In this document: positions 54,660 through 63,039 of the stretch, in pieces | Layout of the letters: every line of letters starts with the position of its first letter | Position numbering within the stretch: the first letter of the stretch is position 1 | Assembly (NCBI RefSeq): GCF_029946005.1 | Contig: NZ_JAQSDR010000006.1 | Location: 1-64,000, forward strand | Origin: Aquabacterium sp. | GTDB lineage: Bacteria; Pseudomonadota; Gammaproteobacteria; Burkholderiales; Burkholderiaceae_C | DNA length: 64,000 nt | Reading direction: 5' to 3' | The notes under the pieces: model-generated | Told to the model about the DNA's origin: nothing | Database searches by the model: none | The model's input: the letters and a program-made list of their open reading frames with translations, nothing else | Program-made: the position numbers and the translations under genes

Positions 54660-56813
54660 ATGTTCCCTATTCGAACTTTAATATCAACAAAAGACGGCCG
54701 CAAACTCAGGGTCATTGACGTACTTGCTGACACCCAACAGTTGGTCACCATTGACGCCGAAGACAGCTCGGCACAGCCGCGCATATGGGCATTGCTCGAG
54801 CTAAGCGTTACCGCCAAGGAGCAGGGCTGGAAAGCCTTAAGCACAGCCAAGCCGAAGAAGGCAACGGCCGAAATATCAAGGCGCTCGGTCTTGGCGTTGT
54901 CGTCAAAGGCACAGGCACTTCGCGACGAGCGATGGGCAACGGTGGAACACCACCTCAAAGACAGGCGCCTGTACGACCGAGCGACCAGAAGCGCTGCGAT
55001 TAAAGAGATTGCAACGGCCAATGGGACTTCCAAGGTCCACATACGACAGCTCATTCGACTCGCGTGGCAAGGAGGTAGCACTCCCGACGCTTTGACTCCC
55101 CAGCTGCATGAATGCGGAAGAGGTGGACATGACCAGAAGCCTCGAGGGCGTCGACCGATTCATTCGGAATATGTGCCATTCATCTGGAACGATGGGCAAA
55201 GAACCGTGGCCTCGCGGCTTGTACGTTCTAAGTACGCGGACGATAGGACCGTAACCGTCGAAGCGACCTACGACCAACTGATTCGAAAGCATTTCAGCTA
55301 CGTGGACAGAGAGGGCGAAATCCAAGCGCTGCCGCTCGGAAGCCGACCAACAATGCGGCAGTTAAGGAGCATCGTTGAAGCCGAGCTTACCGACTCAGAA
55401 CGCCATATCGCAAGGCATAGCCAAGCAGACTACGACAACAATTTCAAGCCGACCATCGGGCATGTTCTCCAGGATTGTCAAGGTGCGGGTGACGTGTATG
55501 AGCTAGACGCATCCCAGGTCGACAATTGGATTGTCGCGGAAGAGGACCGCAAGACCGTTATCGGCAAGGCGACGATGTACCTTGTTGTAGACCGATTCAG
55601 CAGACTCATCGTTGGCTTCTATATTTCCCTTGATGCGGCGTCATGGGCCAGTGGAACCCAAGCCATCTTGTCCATATTTCAAGACAAGCGAGAGCTGTGC
55701 AAGGGGGCTGGCGTTCAGTATGACGAAGCCGACTGGCCTGCCCACGGGCTCATGCCAAACAGATTCTTTGCGGACCGCGGCGAGTTCGTCAGTCAGGCTA
55801 GCGACCGCATTGCCGATGGTTTGGCCGCGACTGTCACCAACGCGCGGGCGCTCTGGTCGGCTGGCAAAGGGCTGGTCGAGTGCTCCTTCAAGCTAACTCA
55901 CATCTCGCTGAAACGTCTCAAAGCGGGCTATGAACCAGCGCGCAATACCAAGGTACGCCGCGGCAAGAAATATGAAACAACAGCGAAGATGACGCTGAGC
56001 GATTTGCGCCGCAAGTTTCTCCGAATCGTCATTGACCATAACCGCAAGGCCCACATGACGTACGAACTCCCCAACGCGGACATCCGTGACGGTCTTCTTC
56101 CCATTCCCCGGGAAGTGTTTGCTCGAAGCATCCGGACCCATATGGGCCTATCGGCACATTTCGACGAGCATGAGGTTCGTTTCAAGCTTTTGCAAGCCAC
56201 CACCGCAACCGTCACGCAAAACGGAATTGACTTCGGCCATTGCTTCTACTGGGCACAAGAGGCTGAAGACCGCGACTGGTTCACCCGAGCTGCAGTACGA
56301 GGTGTCTTCAATGTAGCTGTACGCGACAACCCCGGTCTTGTCGACTCAATCTACATCGTTGACCCGAACGATTCCACCTCCTACTTCTTGGCGACCCTGA
56401 CTGATTATTCAGCTAGGCACAAGGGGCTTTCGCGAGCGGAGGTGCACAGCGTGGCAAAAGCTACCAACGAAAACAAGGTGAAGGCAGAAGCCGCGAACCT
56501 CAACCTCCGAATCAATACAGCCGCACAGGATGAAGCTGCTGGACTGACAGTTAAGGGTTCAAAAGCAAAACGGAGCCCAACCCGGAGCCCGATTCTCAGG
56601 GAACAGGCAGCGAGAGAGGACCGCTCGGTAAGTCAAGCCATTCCCGCTGCCCCGGGTCAAGTGCAAGTGGAGCATCAGGCCTTCGAAGACAGCAATTGTG
56701 AAGAGACCTCTACCCTGCCAGCCTCAACGAACGAGGATGACTCGGCTAACTCCAGAACGAAGGCTTCGGCCTTCGCCAAGATGTTCGAAGGAAATGATGA
56801 TGACCTCGAGTGA
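54660..56813 (+). CDS. tnsB: TnsB, DDE transposase subunit
   Basis: From ATG 54660 the protein is 717 aa, the usual size for TnsB. The rve catalytic triad is clear: Asp283 in VYELDASQVDNWIV, Asp372 in FADRGEF, and Glu407 in GLVECSFKLT. A Mu-type C-terminal domain follows. The last 130 residues are a charged linker. TnsB binds the end repeats and cuts and joins the 3' ends, so the boxes at 4384-4713 are its expected sites. An open frame begins at 54531, but that part lies inside tnsA. Confidence 0.92.
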   Translation: MFPIRTLISTKDGRKLRVIDVLADTQQLVTIDAEDSSAQPRIWALLELSVTAKEQGWKALSTAKPKKATAEISRRSVLALSSKAQALRDERWATVEHHLKDRRLYDRATRSAAIKEIATANGTSKVHIRQLIRLAWQGGSTPDALTPQLHECGRGGHDQKPRGRRPIHSEYVPFIWNDGQRTVASRLVRSKYADDRTVTVEATYDQLIRKHFSYVDREGEIQALPLGSRPTMRQLRSIVEAELTDSERHIARHSQADYDNNFKPTIGHVLQDCQGAGDVYELDASQVDNWIVAEEDRKTVIGKATMYLVVDRFSRLIVGFYISLDAASWASGTQAILSIFQDKRELCKGAGVQYDEADWPAHGLMPNRFFADRGEFVSQASDRIADGLAATVTNARALWSAGKGLVECSFKLTHISLKRLKAGYEPARNTKVRRGKKYETTAKMTLSDLRRKFLRIVIDHNRKAHMTYELPNADIRDGLLPIPREVFARSIRTHMGLSAHFDEHEVRFKLLQATTATVTQNGIDFGHCFYWAQEAEDRDWFTRAAVRGVFNVAVRDNPGLVDSIYIVDPNDSTSYFLATLTDYSARHKGLSRAEVHSVAKATNENKVKAEAANLNLRINTAAQDEAAGLTVKGSKAKRSPTRSPILREQAAREDRSVSQAIPAAPGQVQVEHQAFEDSNCEETSTLPASTNEDDSANSRTKASAFAKMFEGNDDDLE

Positions 56814-58365
56814 AAGATTCGCCGCAGCAACTTACAAGAGCCATGCTGTGGACGCCTACAAGAACAATCCGCTCATCGAAGCGCTAGAACAGTTTGAAAC
56901 TGATGAACTGCTGGCTCAGTACTTGGAGCGCACCAATCCGAGATTCGACGAACAGCAACGAGAATTTCCGAAAACGACGCGGCTTCAGCTAATCAGTGGC
57001 CTCAGTCGCTTCGCCGTCGCATTGCCACGAACCCAAGAATTGGCTCGCGCTCTCATAAACTTGCTAATGGAAGGTTATGTCGGCCGGAGCGTTCCAGAGT
57101 CGAAGGAGTTCCGCACGCAAACACAGGAAATCTTCGAAAATCAGAAGCAGAAGCAGCCACTGGAAAGTCTGAAAGCTCGCACCATCGGAGCCGAGCTGTC
57201 GACAGCTCTTATTGGTGCCTCCGGTTCCGGGAAATCAACGGCGTTAAGGTTGATATCCCAGCTCTACGCTCCGGTCTACTATCACGAAGAATCAGGTGCC
57301 GCGCAAATTCCTTTCCTCATCTTTGACCTTCCGCACGACGGCAGGTCGATACATAGCTTAGCCACTGCCATCATCGAAGAAATTGACAGACTCGTGCCGT
57401 CCGGGCGATACGCTGAAATCTATCTCTCCCGCACCCGCAAGAATGCGAATGACCGCATCTATGACGCAATCAGGTTAGTTCGATTTCATTGCGTTGGGCT
57501 ACTGATAGTCGATGAATCTCAGAATCAGAAAGTTGTTGCGAAGAAGCCCGCACGAGGTCGAAAGGCGTCGCCCCACGAAGATACAGGGCTGTCGCCATCG
57601 ATAGAAACACCGCTCATTTCACAACTCATCACGACGAGCAACAGGCTTGGTGTGCCTCTGGTACTGGTGGGAACCAATGAACTTCACGACGTTATTTCAG
57701 GGCGCTTCTCACAGAGCAGACGAGCTTGCGGCCACGGTATCGAACGATGGGGATTCCTCAAACGAAGCGGAGATGTGCGCAAGCCCGATGAGTTTGAAGC
57801 GCTCGTTCGCAAACTGTGGCGCTACCAGTGGCTCCGCGAACCCGTCAAGTTCAGCGACGCTTGGTCCAATCTCTTCTTCGAGCTCACCCAGGGCAACCCT
57901 GACATCATTGTCAAGCTGTTCGCATCGGCACAGAGACGGGCACTCAACAGCAATCTTGAAGGATTAACGGAAGAGCTTATTCGTGAGACTTTTGCTGCTG
58001 AGTTCAACTCAGTGCATCGGCCACTACAAGCTGTTTCGACGCAAAATGCCGAAGAGCTAGTCCAGTTCATCGACATCGCTCCGGCAAACCTGAGGACCGG
58101 CCCTGGATTCGCAGAAGCGGCGAAGAAGCTCAATGTCGAGAAGTACGAAAATCCTTCGCTAACTGGCGCTCAACCATCCGCGCCCAGAGCTAAGCGACCA
58201 CGCTCGACCGCGGTTGAGCAAACGCCTACGGTACCGGATGGCGCAAGCACGAAGCGTAAGAAGGTCGTCAACCTGGCAGACGCGCTTTCCGCTGGGCAGA
58301 AGGCGGACGTCGAAAAAAGGCTTCGCAAGTCCGGCGGTCTGGCTTCTTCACATGAAGAAATCTGA
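56800..58365 (+). CDS. tnsC: TnsC, AAA+ ATPase regulator of transposition
   Basis: From ATG 56800 the product is 521 aa; ATGs at 56794 and 56797 are alternatives, and GAAGGA lies 7 bases upstream of 56800. Walker A is GASGSGKST (139-147) and Walker B is LLIVDESQNQ (Asp238). LISQLITTSNRLGVPLVLVG is the sensor I region. TnsC filaments link target selection by the TniQ protein to TnsAB. The start overlaps the tnsB stop, so translation is coupled. The protein is longer than TniB because of a 90-residue C-terminal tail. Confidence 0.9.
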   Translation: MTSSERFAAATYKSHAVDAYKNNPLIEALEQFETDELLAQYLERTNPRFDEQQREFPKTTRLQLISGLSRFAVALPRTQELARALINLLMEGYVGRSVPESKEFRTQTQEIFENQKQKQPLESLKARTIGAELSTALIGASGSGKSTALRLISQLYAPVYYHEESGAAQIPFLIFDLPHDGRSIHSLATAIIEEIDRLVPSGRYAEIYLSRTRKNANDRIYDAIRLVRFHCVGLLIVDESQNQKVVAKKPARGRKASPHEDTGLSPSIETPLISQLITTSNRLGVPLVLVGTNELHDVISGRFSQSRRACGHGIERWGFLKRSGDVRKPDEFEALVRKLWRYQWLREPVKFSDAWSNLFFELTQGNPDIIVKLFASAQRRALNSNLEGLTEELIRETFAAEFNSVHRPLQAVSTQNAEELVQFIDIAPANLRTGPGFAEAAKKLNVEKYENPSLTGAQPSAPRAKRPRSTAVEQTPTVPDGASTKRKKVVNLADALSAGQKADVEKRLRKSGGLASSHEEI

Positions 58366-58378
58366 CTGAGCAAACGCA

Positions 58379-59962
58379 ATGCTCCGGATGCCGCGACCCT
58401 ATCCAGGCGAACTGCTATCCAGCGCAGTTGTCAGGGGCTGCAGGGTCTTTGGACTTTCGTTGTCGAGCCTGGCTTCCAAGGTGATGAATCGGCAAGGGCT
58501 GACTCTGCCTCTATTCACCGTGTCTCCATTGAATCTTTACGCCGAGCTGTTCGACATGGAGCCGTCGTTGCTGCTTGCCAATCACTCGATAATTCCCTAT
58601 GCCACGGCATTCAGTACGCGGGAATCGTATGAAAGAGTTGTCGATGCAGCGATAGCTACCGACGCTTCGTCCCTGCCACTCGGTGCGAGCATTCAAAGTG
58701 CCATTCACGGCATCGCTACCAAAAGGTTTTGCACTGAATGCGTTGCTGATGACCTTAGCCAGCTTGGTGAAAGCTACTGGCGCCTGGCTCACCAGCTCCC
58801 TGGCTCCTTTATTTGCACGACGCACAACACCGTCCTAAGGAAGACCCGAACGCCCATTGCGACGTCGTCCTCTCGGAAGCTTGAACTACCACAGCACACT
58901 GCCGGGCTCCCCTGCATCCCCCGACATCCAGGGGAAGTCTGGTCAGCGGTGGCGAAAGCGTCCCATTTGTATGCACAGCGCGGGCTGCGTCACCCTGAAA
59001 ATCGCTGCGGGTCCTTCTACAGGAGTCTTGCTGAACGTTGCAACGCGGTCATGCCCGGGCGGGCCATCCAAAGCGACCTGGTAGCTCAAGCAGTCATTGA
59101 CAGGTTCGGTGCGAACCTCCTAGAGCTTGCTGGCGCGGGGGTCTCAACCAATCGACAAAATTGGCCCACGCTGCTGCTCCAAAAGAATTCAGTCCTGCCG
59201 GCGGTCACACTCAAGCATCTCCTCCTTGAACAGCTACTGGCCGGCCGAGACTGTGAAGCCACTGACATGACGTTCAAACCTCCAGGGCCGCCAAGTCGCC
59301 CGAAAGAACGCCTGGACCGGCAATATGTGGCGGCAGCCAAGAAAGCCATCGTGGCCCTAGAAAAGGACGGACACCCGATAACCACCAAAGCGTTTCTATC
59401 GGAAGCGGGATGCTGGTCGGCCTATCGGCATCATCCGAAGGGCACATTCCCAGACCTTCAGACCCTCGTCACCAAGCTGCAGACCTCGACGAACGCCCAT
59501 CGCCCGCAGGCCCTGATGATGTTGGAGTTCATTCCGGACTTGAAAGAGCTCGCCCTTGCCCGCAAGAGCGGCCAATGTTTCGAGTTCAAGTTAGGAACCC
59601 GACAGGACCTGGTCCAGGCCGGACACCTCCTTGACAGCAAGACGATGGCGGCACGGCTGGGACTGCATTGGAAGGAGATGAAGCCGATGCAACGGGAGGG
59701 GCGCATCCTCTGCATCGACTACATGCGCAGGGACCGATACCCCGCCTTTTGGTGCGACCCGAGATATGACCGGACCACGCTTGAGCAGGCCCACCTGTCA
59801 ATCGCAAGCCTGCCTGTTCGGTTGCGTTGGCAAGCCCTTGTAATTGGGTCCCTCAAGCCGAGCAATGAAATCCGTTTTACACCGTTGGAACAGCTGGCCA
59901 AGGGAAACAAGCAGCGCTTCATCGGCGACGTAGCCGATGCAGTTGCCCACCTCGTGCAGTGA
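58379..59962 (+). CDS. tniQ: TniQ/TnsD-family target-selection protein
   Basis: This 527-aa protein has the TniQ N-terminal domain: PYPGELLSSAVVRGCRVFGL, then RFCTECVADDLSQLGESYWR and PGSFICTTHNTVL with the Cys/His zinc site. The C-terminal 300 residues are a TnsD-like DNA-binding extension, which recognises a fixed attachment site in known elements. A stand-alone TniQ of this length and no CRISPR-Cas genes points to protein-directed insertion. The disrupted comEC at the left end is the obvious candidate target. It starts 13 bp after tnsC. Confidence 0.9.
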   Translation: MLRMPRPYPGELLSSAVVRGCRVFGLSLSSLASKVMNRQGLTLPLFTVSPLNLYAELFDMEPSLLLANHSIIPYATAFSTRESYERVVDAAIATDASSLPLGASIQSAIHGIATKRFCTECVADDLSQLGESYWRLAHQLPGSFICTTHNTVLRKTRTPIATSSSRKLELPQHTAGLPCIPRHPGEVWSAVAKASHLYAQRGLRHPENRCGSFYRSLAERCNAVMPGRAIQSDLVAQAVIDRFGANLLELAGAGVSTNRQNWPTLLLQKNSVLPAVTLKHLLLEQLLAGRDCEATDMTFKPPGPPSRPKERLDRQYVAAAKKAIVALEKDGHPITTKAFLSEAGCWSAYRHHPKGTFPDLQTLVTKLQTSTNAHRPQALMMLEFIPDLKELALARKSGQCFEFKLGTRQDLVQAGHLLDSKTMAARLGLHWKEMKPMQREGRILCIDYMRRDRYPAFWCDPRYDRTTLEQAHLSIASLPVRLRWQALVIGSLKPSNEIRFTPLEQLAKGNKQRFIGDVADAVAHLVQ

Positions 59963-60531
59963 GCGCAACCCACGACATTTCAGTCTCGAACCGCGGTGCC
60001 TATACAGGTTCAGCTTAGGCAAAAGAAAGAGCGCCGGGGTTTCCCGCCGACGCTCTGGAGAAGTGCTCAAGCAAATGCTCAAGCATTGCGATGTTCTTAC
60101 TTCAATGCCAAGCTGACTAGCAGCACGAGGTAAATCAACTCGCCCATGTCAATGGTCAACGTCGATTTTCCGAAGTTGTAGGTGTATTTCAAAGTTTGTC
60201 CTTATTGCTCGGGTATTGCAATTAGTAAAGTGGCTCTTGATTCGGCCCCCCGGTGCGCTAACACCCGGGGGCTTTTTTCTGGGCCTCGGGTGCTATCAAG
60301 CTGTTGGCCAATTTCCTTCAAAATCAACGACTTAGGTCAATCCTTCGTTGAACAAAAAATGAAATTAGAAGCGCGCCTGGCTTGAGCCGCCATACTGGCC
60401 GGACTCCCCCTCGCCGACGGAGTTTTCCAGCTTGGCCGAGTGGCATACCGGGGGCTAGGCGCGACACAAGCCCCGTCCTGACTAACCTCGGCTGCTCGAA
60501 TCAGCATATCCGGCAAGCCCCCTCCGACTGG
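59963..60531. other. Intergenic region after tniQ
   Basis: No gene is supported. It contains a GC hairpin near 60030-60050 and a strong terminator at 60245-60278. No TnsB-type box was found here by eye, so a transposon end is not visible at this side of the tns operon. Confidence 0.5.
60245..60278 (+). terminator. Rho-independent terminator downstream of tniQ
   Basis: GCCCCCCGGTG (60245-60255) pairs with CACCCGGGGGC (60262-60272) over 11 bp with one C-C mismatch and a short loop, followed by six thymines. It would stop rightward transcription from the tns operon before the leftward genes beyond. Confidence 0.85.
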
Positions 60532-61116
60532 TTACTTGCTCCGAAGCCGCTTAGGAAGCATTCGGTTTAGCTCCGCGTCTGTGAAGAACAGTTCCTCATC
60601 GGCTTTAAGCGCCTTCTGAGCGGCCCCGTAGGCCTTCGCATTTGTGCGCGGAGCTCCCTTGTAAATCTCCTCAAGCAGTTGGTTGAGACGGTCGCGCTCC
60701 TTCCGAACCTCGTCCACCGCTCGGCCATCGTGCATATCCACTAAAAGGCTCAGAAGAGATTCGCGAACGCCCCAGAGCTGAGAGCCCACAACGGCGTGCT
60801 TCTGGGCTTGTTCACCAAGTGACGCCTCCTTGAAGTACAGCGTCAGGCTCAATAGGACCGTAGAAAGGACAGCGCCCACAATTGTTCCCACGCGAGAATC
60901 GCCGAAGACCGCAAACAGCAGACTGCCGGCGGCAAGTGCTGAGAGGCCAATCTCGACAGTCTTGATGAACCGGTAGTGCTGTATGTAGCCGTCCGCCATC
61001 TTCTCGTGGGTCTTATGGGTATACGCTGCTCTGCCATACATCTCCCGAAGCTGACCTTCCAGGGACGTAGTGGCGGAAGGGGTGGCCCCCGATTCAGGCT
61101 GGGAAAGTTGGACCAT
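60532..61116 (-). CDS. SLATT two-helix membrane effector of a CBASS-type pair
   Basis: From ATG 61116 the product is 194 aa. It has two membrane helices (IGLSALAAGSLLFAVF and VGTIVGAVLSTVLLSLTLYF) flanked by long helices (AYTHKTHEKMADGYIQHYRF, and the charged EVRKERDRLNQLLEEIYKGA). This is the SLATT domain, a 2TM effector that makes pores in the inner membrane when a nucleotide signal arrives. Its 5' end overlaps the upstream CD-NTase by 23 bp. ATG 61152 is an alternative start but would enlarge the overlap. Confidence 0.82.
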   Translation of the reverse strand: MVQLSQPESGATPSATTSLEGQLREMYGRAAYTHKTHEKMADGYIQHYRFIKTVEIGLSALAAGSLLFAVFGDSRVGTIVGAVLSTVLLSLTLYFKEASLGEQAQKHAVVGSQLWGVRESLLSLLVDMHDGRAVDEVRKERDRLNQLLEEIYKGAPRTNAKAYGAAQKALKADEELFFTDAELNRMLPKRLRSK

Positions 61117-62020
61117 AAATTTCCCTAAATTTTTGCTTTGCAGAGCGCTCATACCCGCCCTTTAGGTATTCAAGGGCCTCAAGCGCACGCAGCTCCGCTT
61201 GGCGAGCTTTGTACTCAAATGGTCCTTTTCGGTACACATATGAGCCGCTCCCTGGAGCGAGCCAATGCTGCTGACTTGAGATTTGGTTGGCCAGGAAGTT
61301 GAAGAAGTCCCGGGTCATGTAGTCATAGTAGAGGTATGACTTATCGCGGTGGGCCCAGGACTCTATGAACTGATATGCCAAGGTATCGAGCAGCATTCCA
61401 CCCATGGGGACACTGTTGTAGTCTCGCCAAGCCCGAGCCATCCGCGCTAGCTCTACTAAGTTCCCCTTACATAAGCTGTTGCGCGCAGAGAACGCGTCCA
61501 TCTCCTTCTTGGGGTTGCACACCCGCCAGGAGCCTCCATTATTGGAATCAGCAAACGTATAGCTGCCGTCTTTGTTCAAAAATGCGGGTAATAGCTCGTA
61601 GGTAACGCCGTCATCAAAGGCTATGGCTACAACCTGCCCGTCTCCGAAGATAGCCGAAGTCGAATAGGTCTTTTGCACCGCCGCGCGCACCGCGCTCAGC
61701 AACGCTGATTGCTTGTTTCCCGAGTAGGCGTCGTACTTCTCATACGTTGCATAGGGTAGGACGTAAAGCAGGTCCACGTCACTGACGGAGGGAATTGCTG
61801 TGCTTCTCCCCATCGACCCAACATAGAAGCGATTAGCGGTATCGGAATCCAAGCTCCTAAAGTCTACGTTCAAGACTTTGGTAATGCGACCAGTCCGGTA
61901 GCCAAAGGACTGCCGCTTCTTTAAGTCAATACGAATATTGCCGCAGAAATCTGAAAACCATTCACCTACACCCATTTTTTTCCGTTCGTCGTCGGCCAGA
62001 GTTGAGGCCCTATTTTCCAT
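61094..62020 (-). CDS. CD-NTase (SMODS-type nucleotidyltransferase)
   Basis: This 308-aa protein has the polymerase-beta-like core VGSMGRSTAIPSVSDVDLLY (GS 68-69, Asp81, Asp83) and a third acidic residue in TYELLPAF (Glu142). This pattern is the SMODS/CD-NTase family that makes cyclic oligonucleotides when a phage infects. With the overlapping SLATT gene it forms a minimal, type I-like CBASS. No Cap2/Cap3 genes accompany it. It is the second CBASS synthase in the window and belongs to a different clade from the DncV-like enzyme at 17.8 kb. Confidence 0.88.
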   Translation of the reverse strand: MENRASTLADDERKKMGVGEWFSDFCGNIRIDLKKRQSFGYRTGRITKVLNVDFRSLDSDTANRFYVGSMGRSTAIPSVSDVDLLYVLPYATYEKYDAYSGNKQSALLSAVRAAVQKTYSTSAIFGDGQVVAIAFDDGVTYELLPAFLNKDGSYTFADSNNGGSWRVCNPKKEMDAFSARNSLCKGNLVELARMARAWRDYNSVPMGGMLLDTLAYQFIESWAHRDKSYLYYDYMTRDFFNFLANQISSQQHWLAPGSGSYVYRKGPFEYKARQAELRALEALEYLKGGYERSAKQKFREIYGPTFPA

Positions 62021-62059
62021 TGAAGCACCGAAGGTATAGACCTGCGCCTATGCACAGGG

Positions 62060-62803
62060 CTAGGACACAACGAATACACGTACTTCAAGCTCCCCGTGTG
62101 TCTTCGACAGGTCTGTTTCTATTCCGCGGGGATTTCTCACTCGATGCTCGGGGTCATACACAAGGCAAAACAGCGATTTGCAGCTGGGGTGCGACTGATA
62201 TTGAGCGATATCGAGAATCAGCTGCTCGCCAACTTCTTTCGCTCCCAAGCCTTTCCGGGTCATCTTGGCTTCCACTGAGATGGAGGCGTCCTTAAGCAAG
62301 AAGTCCATACGAGTTGACTTCCCCGCATAGCTGGGAACGACTTCTTCTGCGCGAACATCGTCGAAGAAGAGGTGGAGCGCCGAGTGTAGTAGGTCTTGCA
62401 CGTCGTACTCGTCAACTACGTTTAGAGTCGGCCGGTTGTCATGCCGATGCCGCAGCTCCCGGACAACCAGCGAAAAGCGCGTGCATAGGCGCGCCAGCAC
62501 GTCCTTTGGGTCAATCGCACTCACCGCATCGCTTGCCTTGCTTGCAATGAGCCTGTCCGTCCACGGGAACTTAACTCCGCATCCCCGGCAGAAAGGGGGA
62601 ACTGGCGTAGTGCAGCCAAAGGCAATAACGCCAGGCACGGAGTAGTCACCGAGGATGTCTGCCAAACAGTTTGAACACTTGTGGACAGTGCTGGCCCCGC
62701 ATTCCTCACAGAACTCTCTTCGGAACTCTGGCGAGCCATAGTACCGGTCGGTCTGTTGATGACCGTTCAAACAGACTTGCTGTGCGTCATAGCCTTCACG
62801 CAT
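62060..62803 (-). CDS. Zinc-ribbon (DUF2321-like) protein with PD-(D/E)XK nuclease domain
   Basis: This 247-aa protein has an N-terminal zinc ribbon, VCLNGHQQTDRYYGSPEFRR then FCEECGAST and CSNCLADI, with a further CRGCG. The C-terminal domain has STRMDFLLKDASISVEAKMT, a PD-(D/E)XK-type core (Asp167, Glu178, Lys180). Such proteins occur next to CD-NTase or restriction genes. It ends 39 bp before the CD-NTase and is in the same direction, so it could be an extra effector of that system or an independent nuclease. Confidence 0.65.
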   Translation of the reverse strand: MREGYDAQQVCLNGHQQTDRYYGSPEFRREFCEECGASTVHKCSNCLADILGDYSVPGVIAFGCTTPVPPFCRGCGVKFPWTDRLIASKASDAVSAIDPKDVLARLCTRFSLVVRELRHRHDNRPTLNVVDEYDVQDLLHSALHLFFDDVRAEEVVPSYAGKSTRMDFLLKDASISVEAKMTRKGLGAKEVGEQLILDIAQYQSHPSCKSLFCLVYDPEHRVRNPRGIETDLSKTHGELEVRVFVVS

Positions 62804-62816
62804 GTTGCCCCCTTAC

Positions 62817-63029
62817 TCAGCCCTGTCCAACCGACGCAGCACGCTGGAATTGCTGCCAAACCATCTTGGCCAGCATCCCCTGCATCGCCGCGAAGATTCG
62901 TTCGTCCTTCAGCAACGCCCGGGGGACCTCGATGAGCCGAACGATGCGGGTCGTAATTTCCGCCTGCCGGATGCCTTGTGGGTCCCCGGACGGAAGAAAA
63001 ATTTGGATTGTTTTGGCGCGGGGCTGCAT
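62817..63029 (-). pseudogene. Truncated GIY-YIG-type gene, N-terminal 40 residues only
   Basis: The 70-codon frame begins MQPRAKTIQIFLPSGDPQGI then RQAEITTRIVRLIEVPR, the start of a GIY-YIG nuclease/DUF4357-type protein. The sequence then departs from the family (LLKDERIFAAMQG) and ends early. No GIY-YIG catalytic motif remains. It sits between two intact genes, so it was probably cut when they were inserted. The call rests on the short N-terminal match. Confidence 0.5.
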
Positions 63030-63039
63030 GACTACTGAC

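Noticed and set aside
59963-60531. Right transposon end just after tniQ
   Set aside because: No inverted copy of the CAAATAGTCG box and no comEC 5' sequence is visible here. Only hairpins and a terminator are seen.
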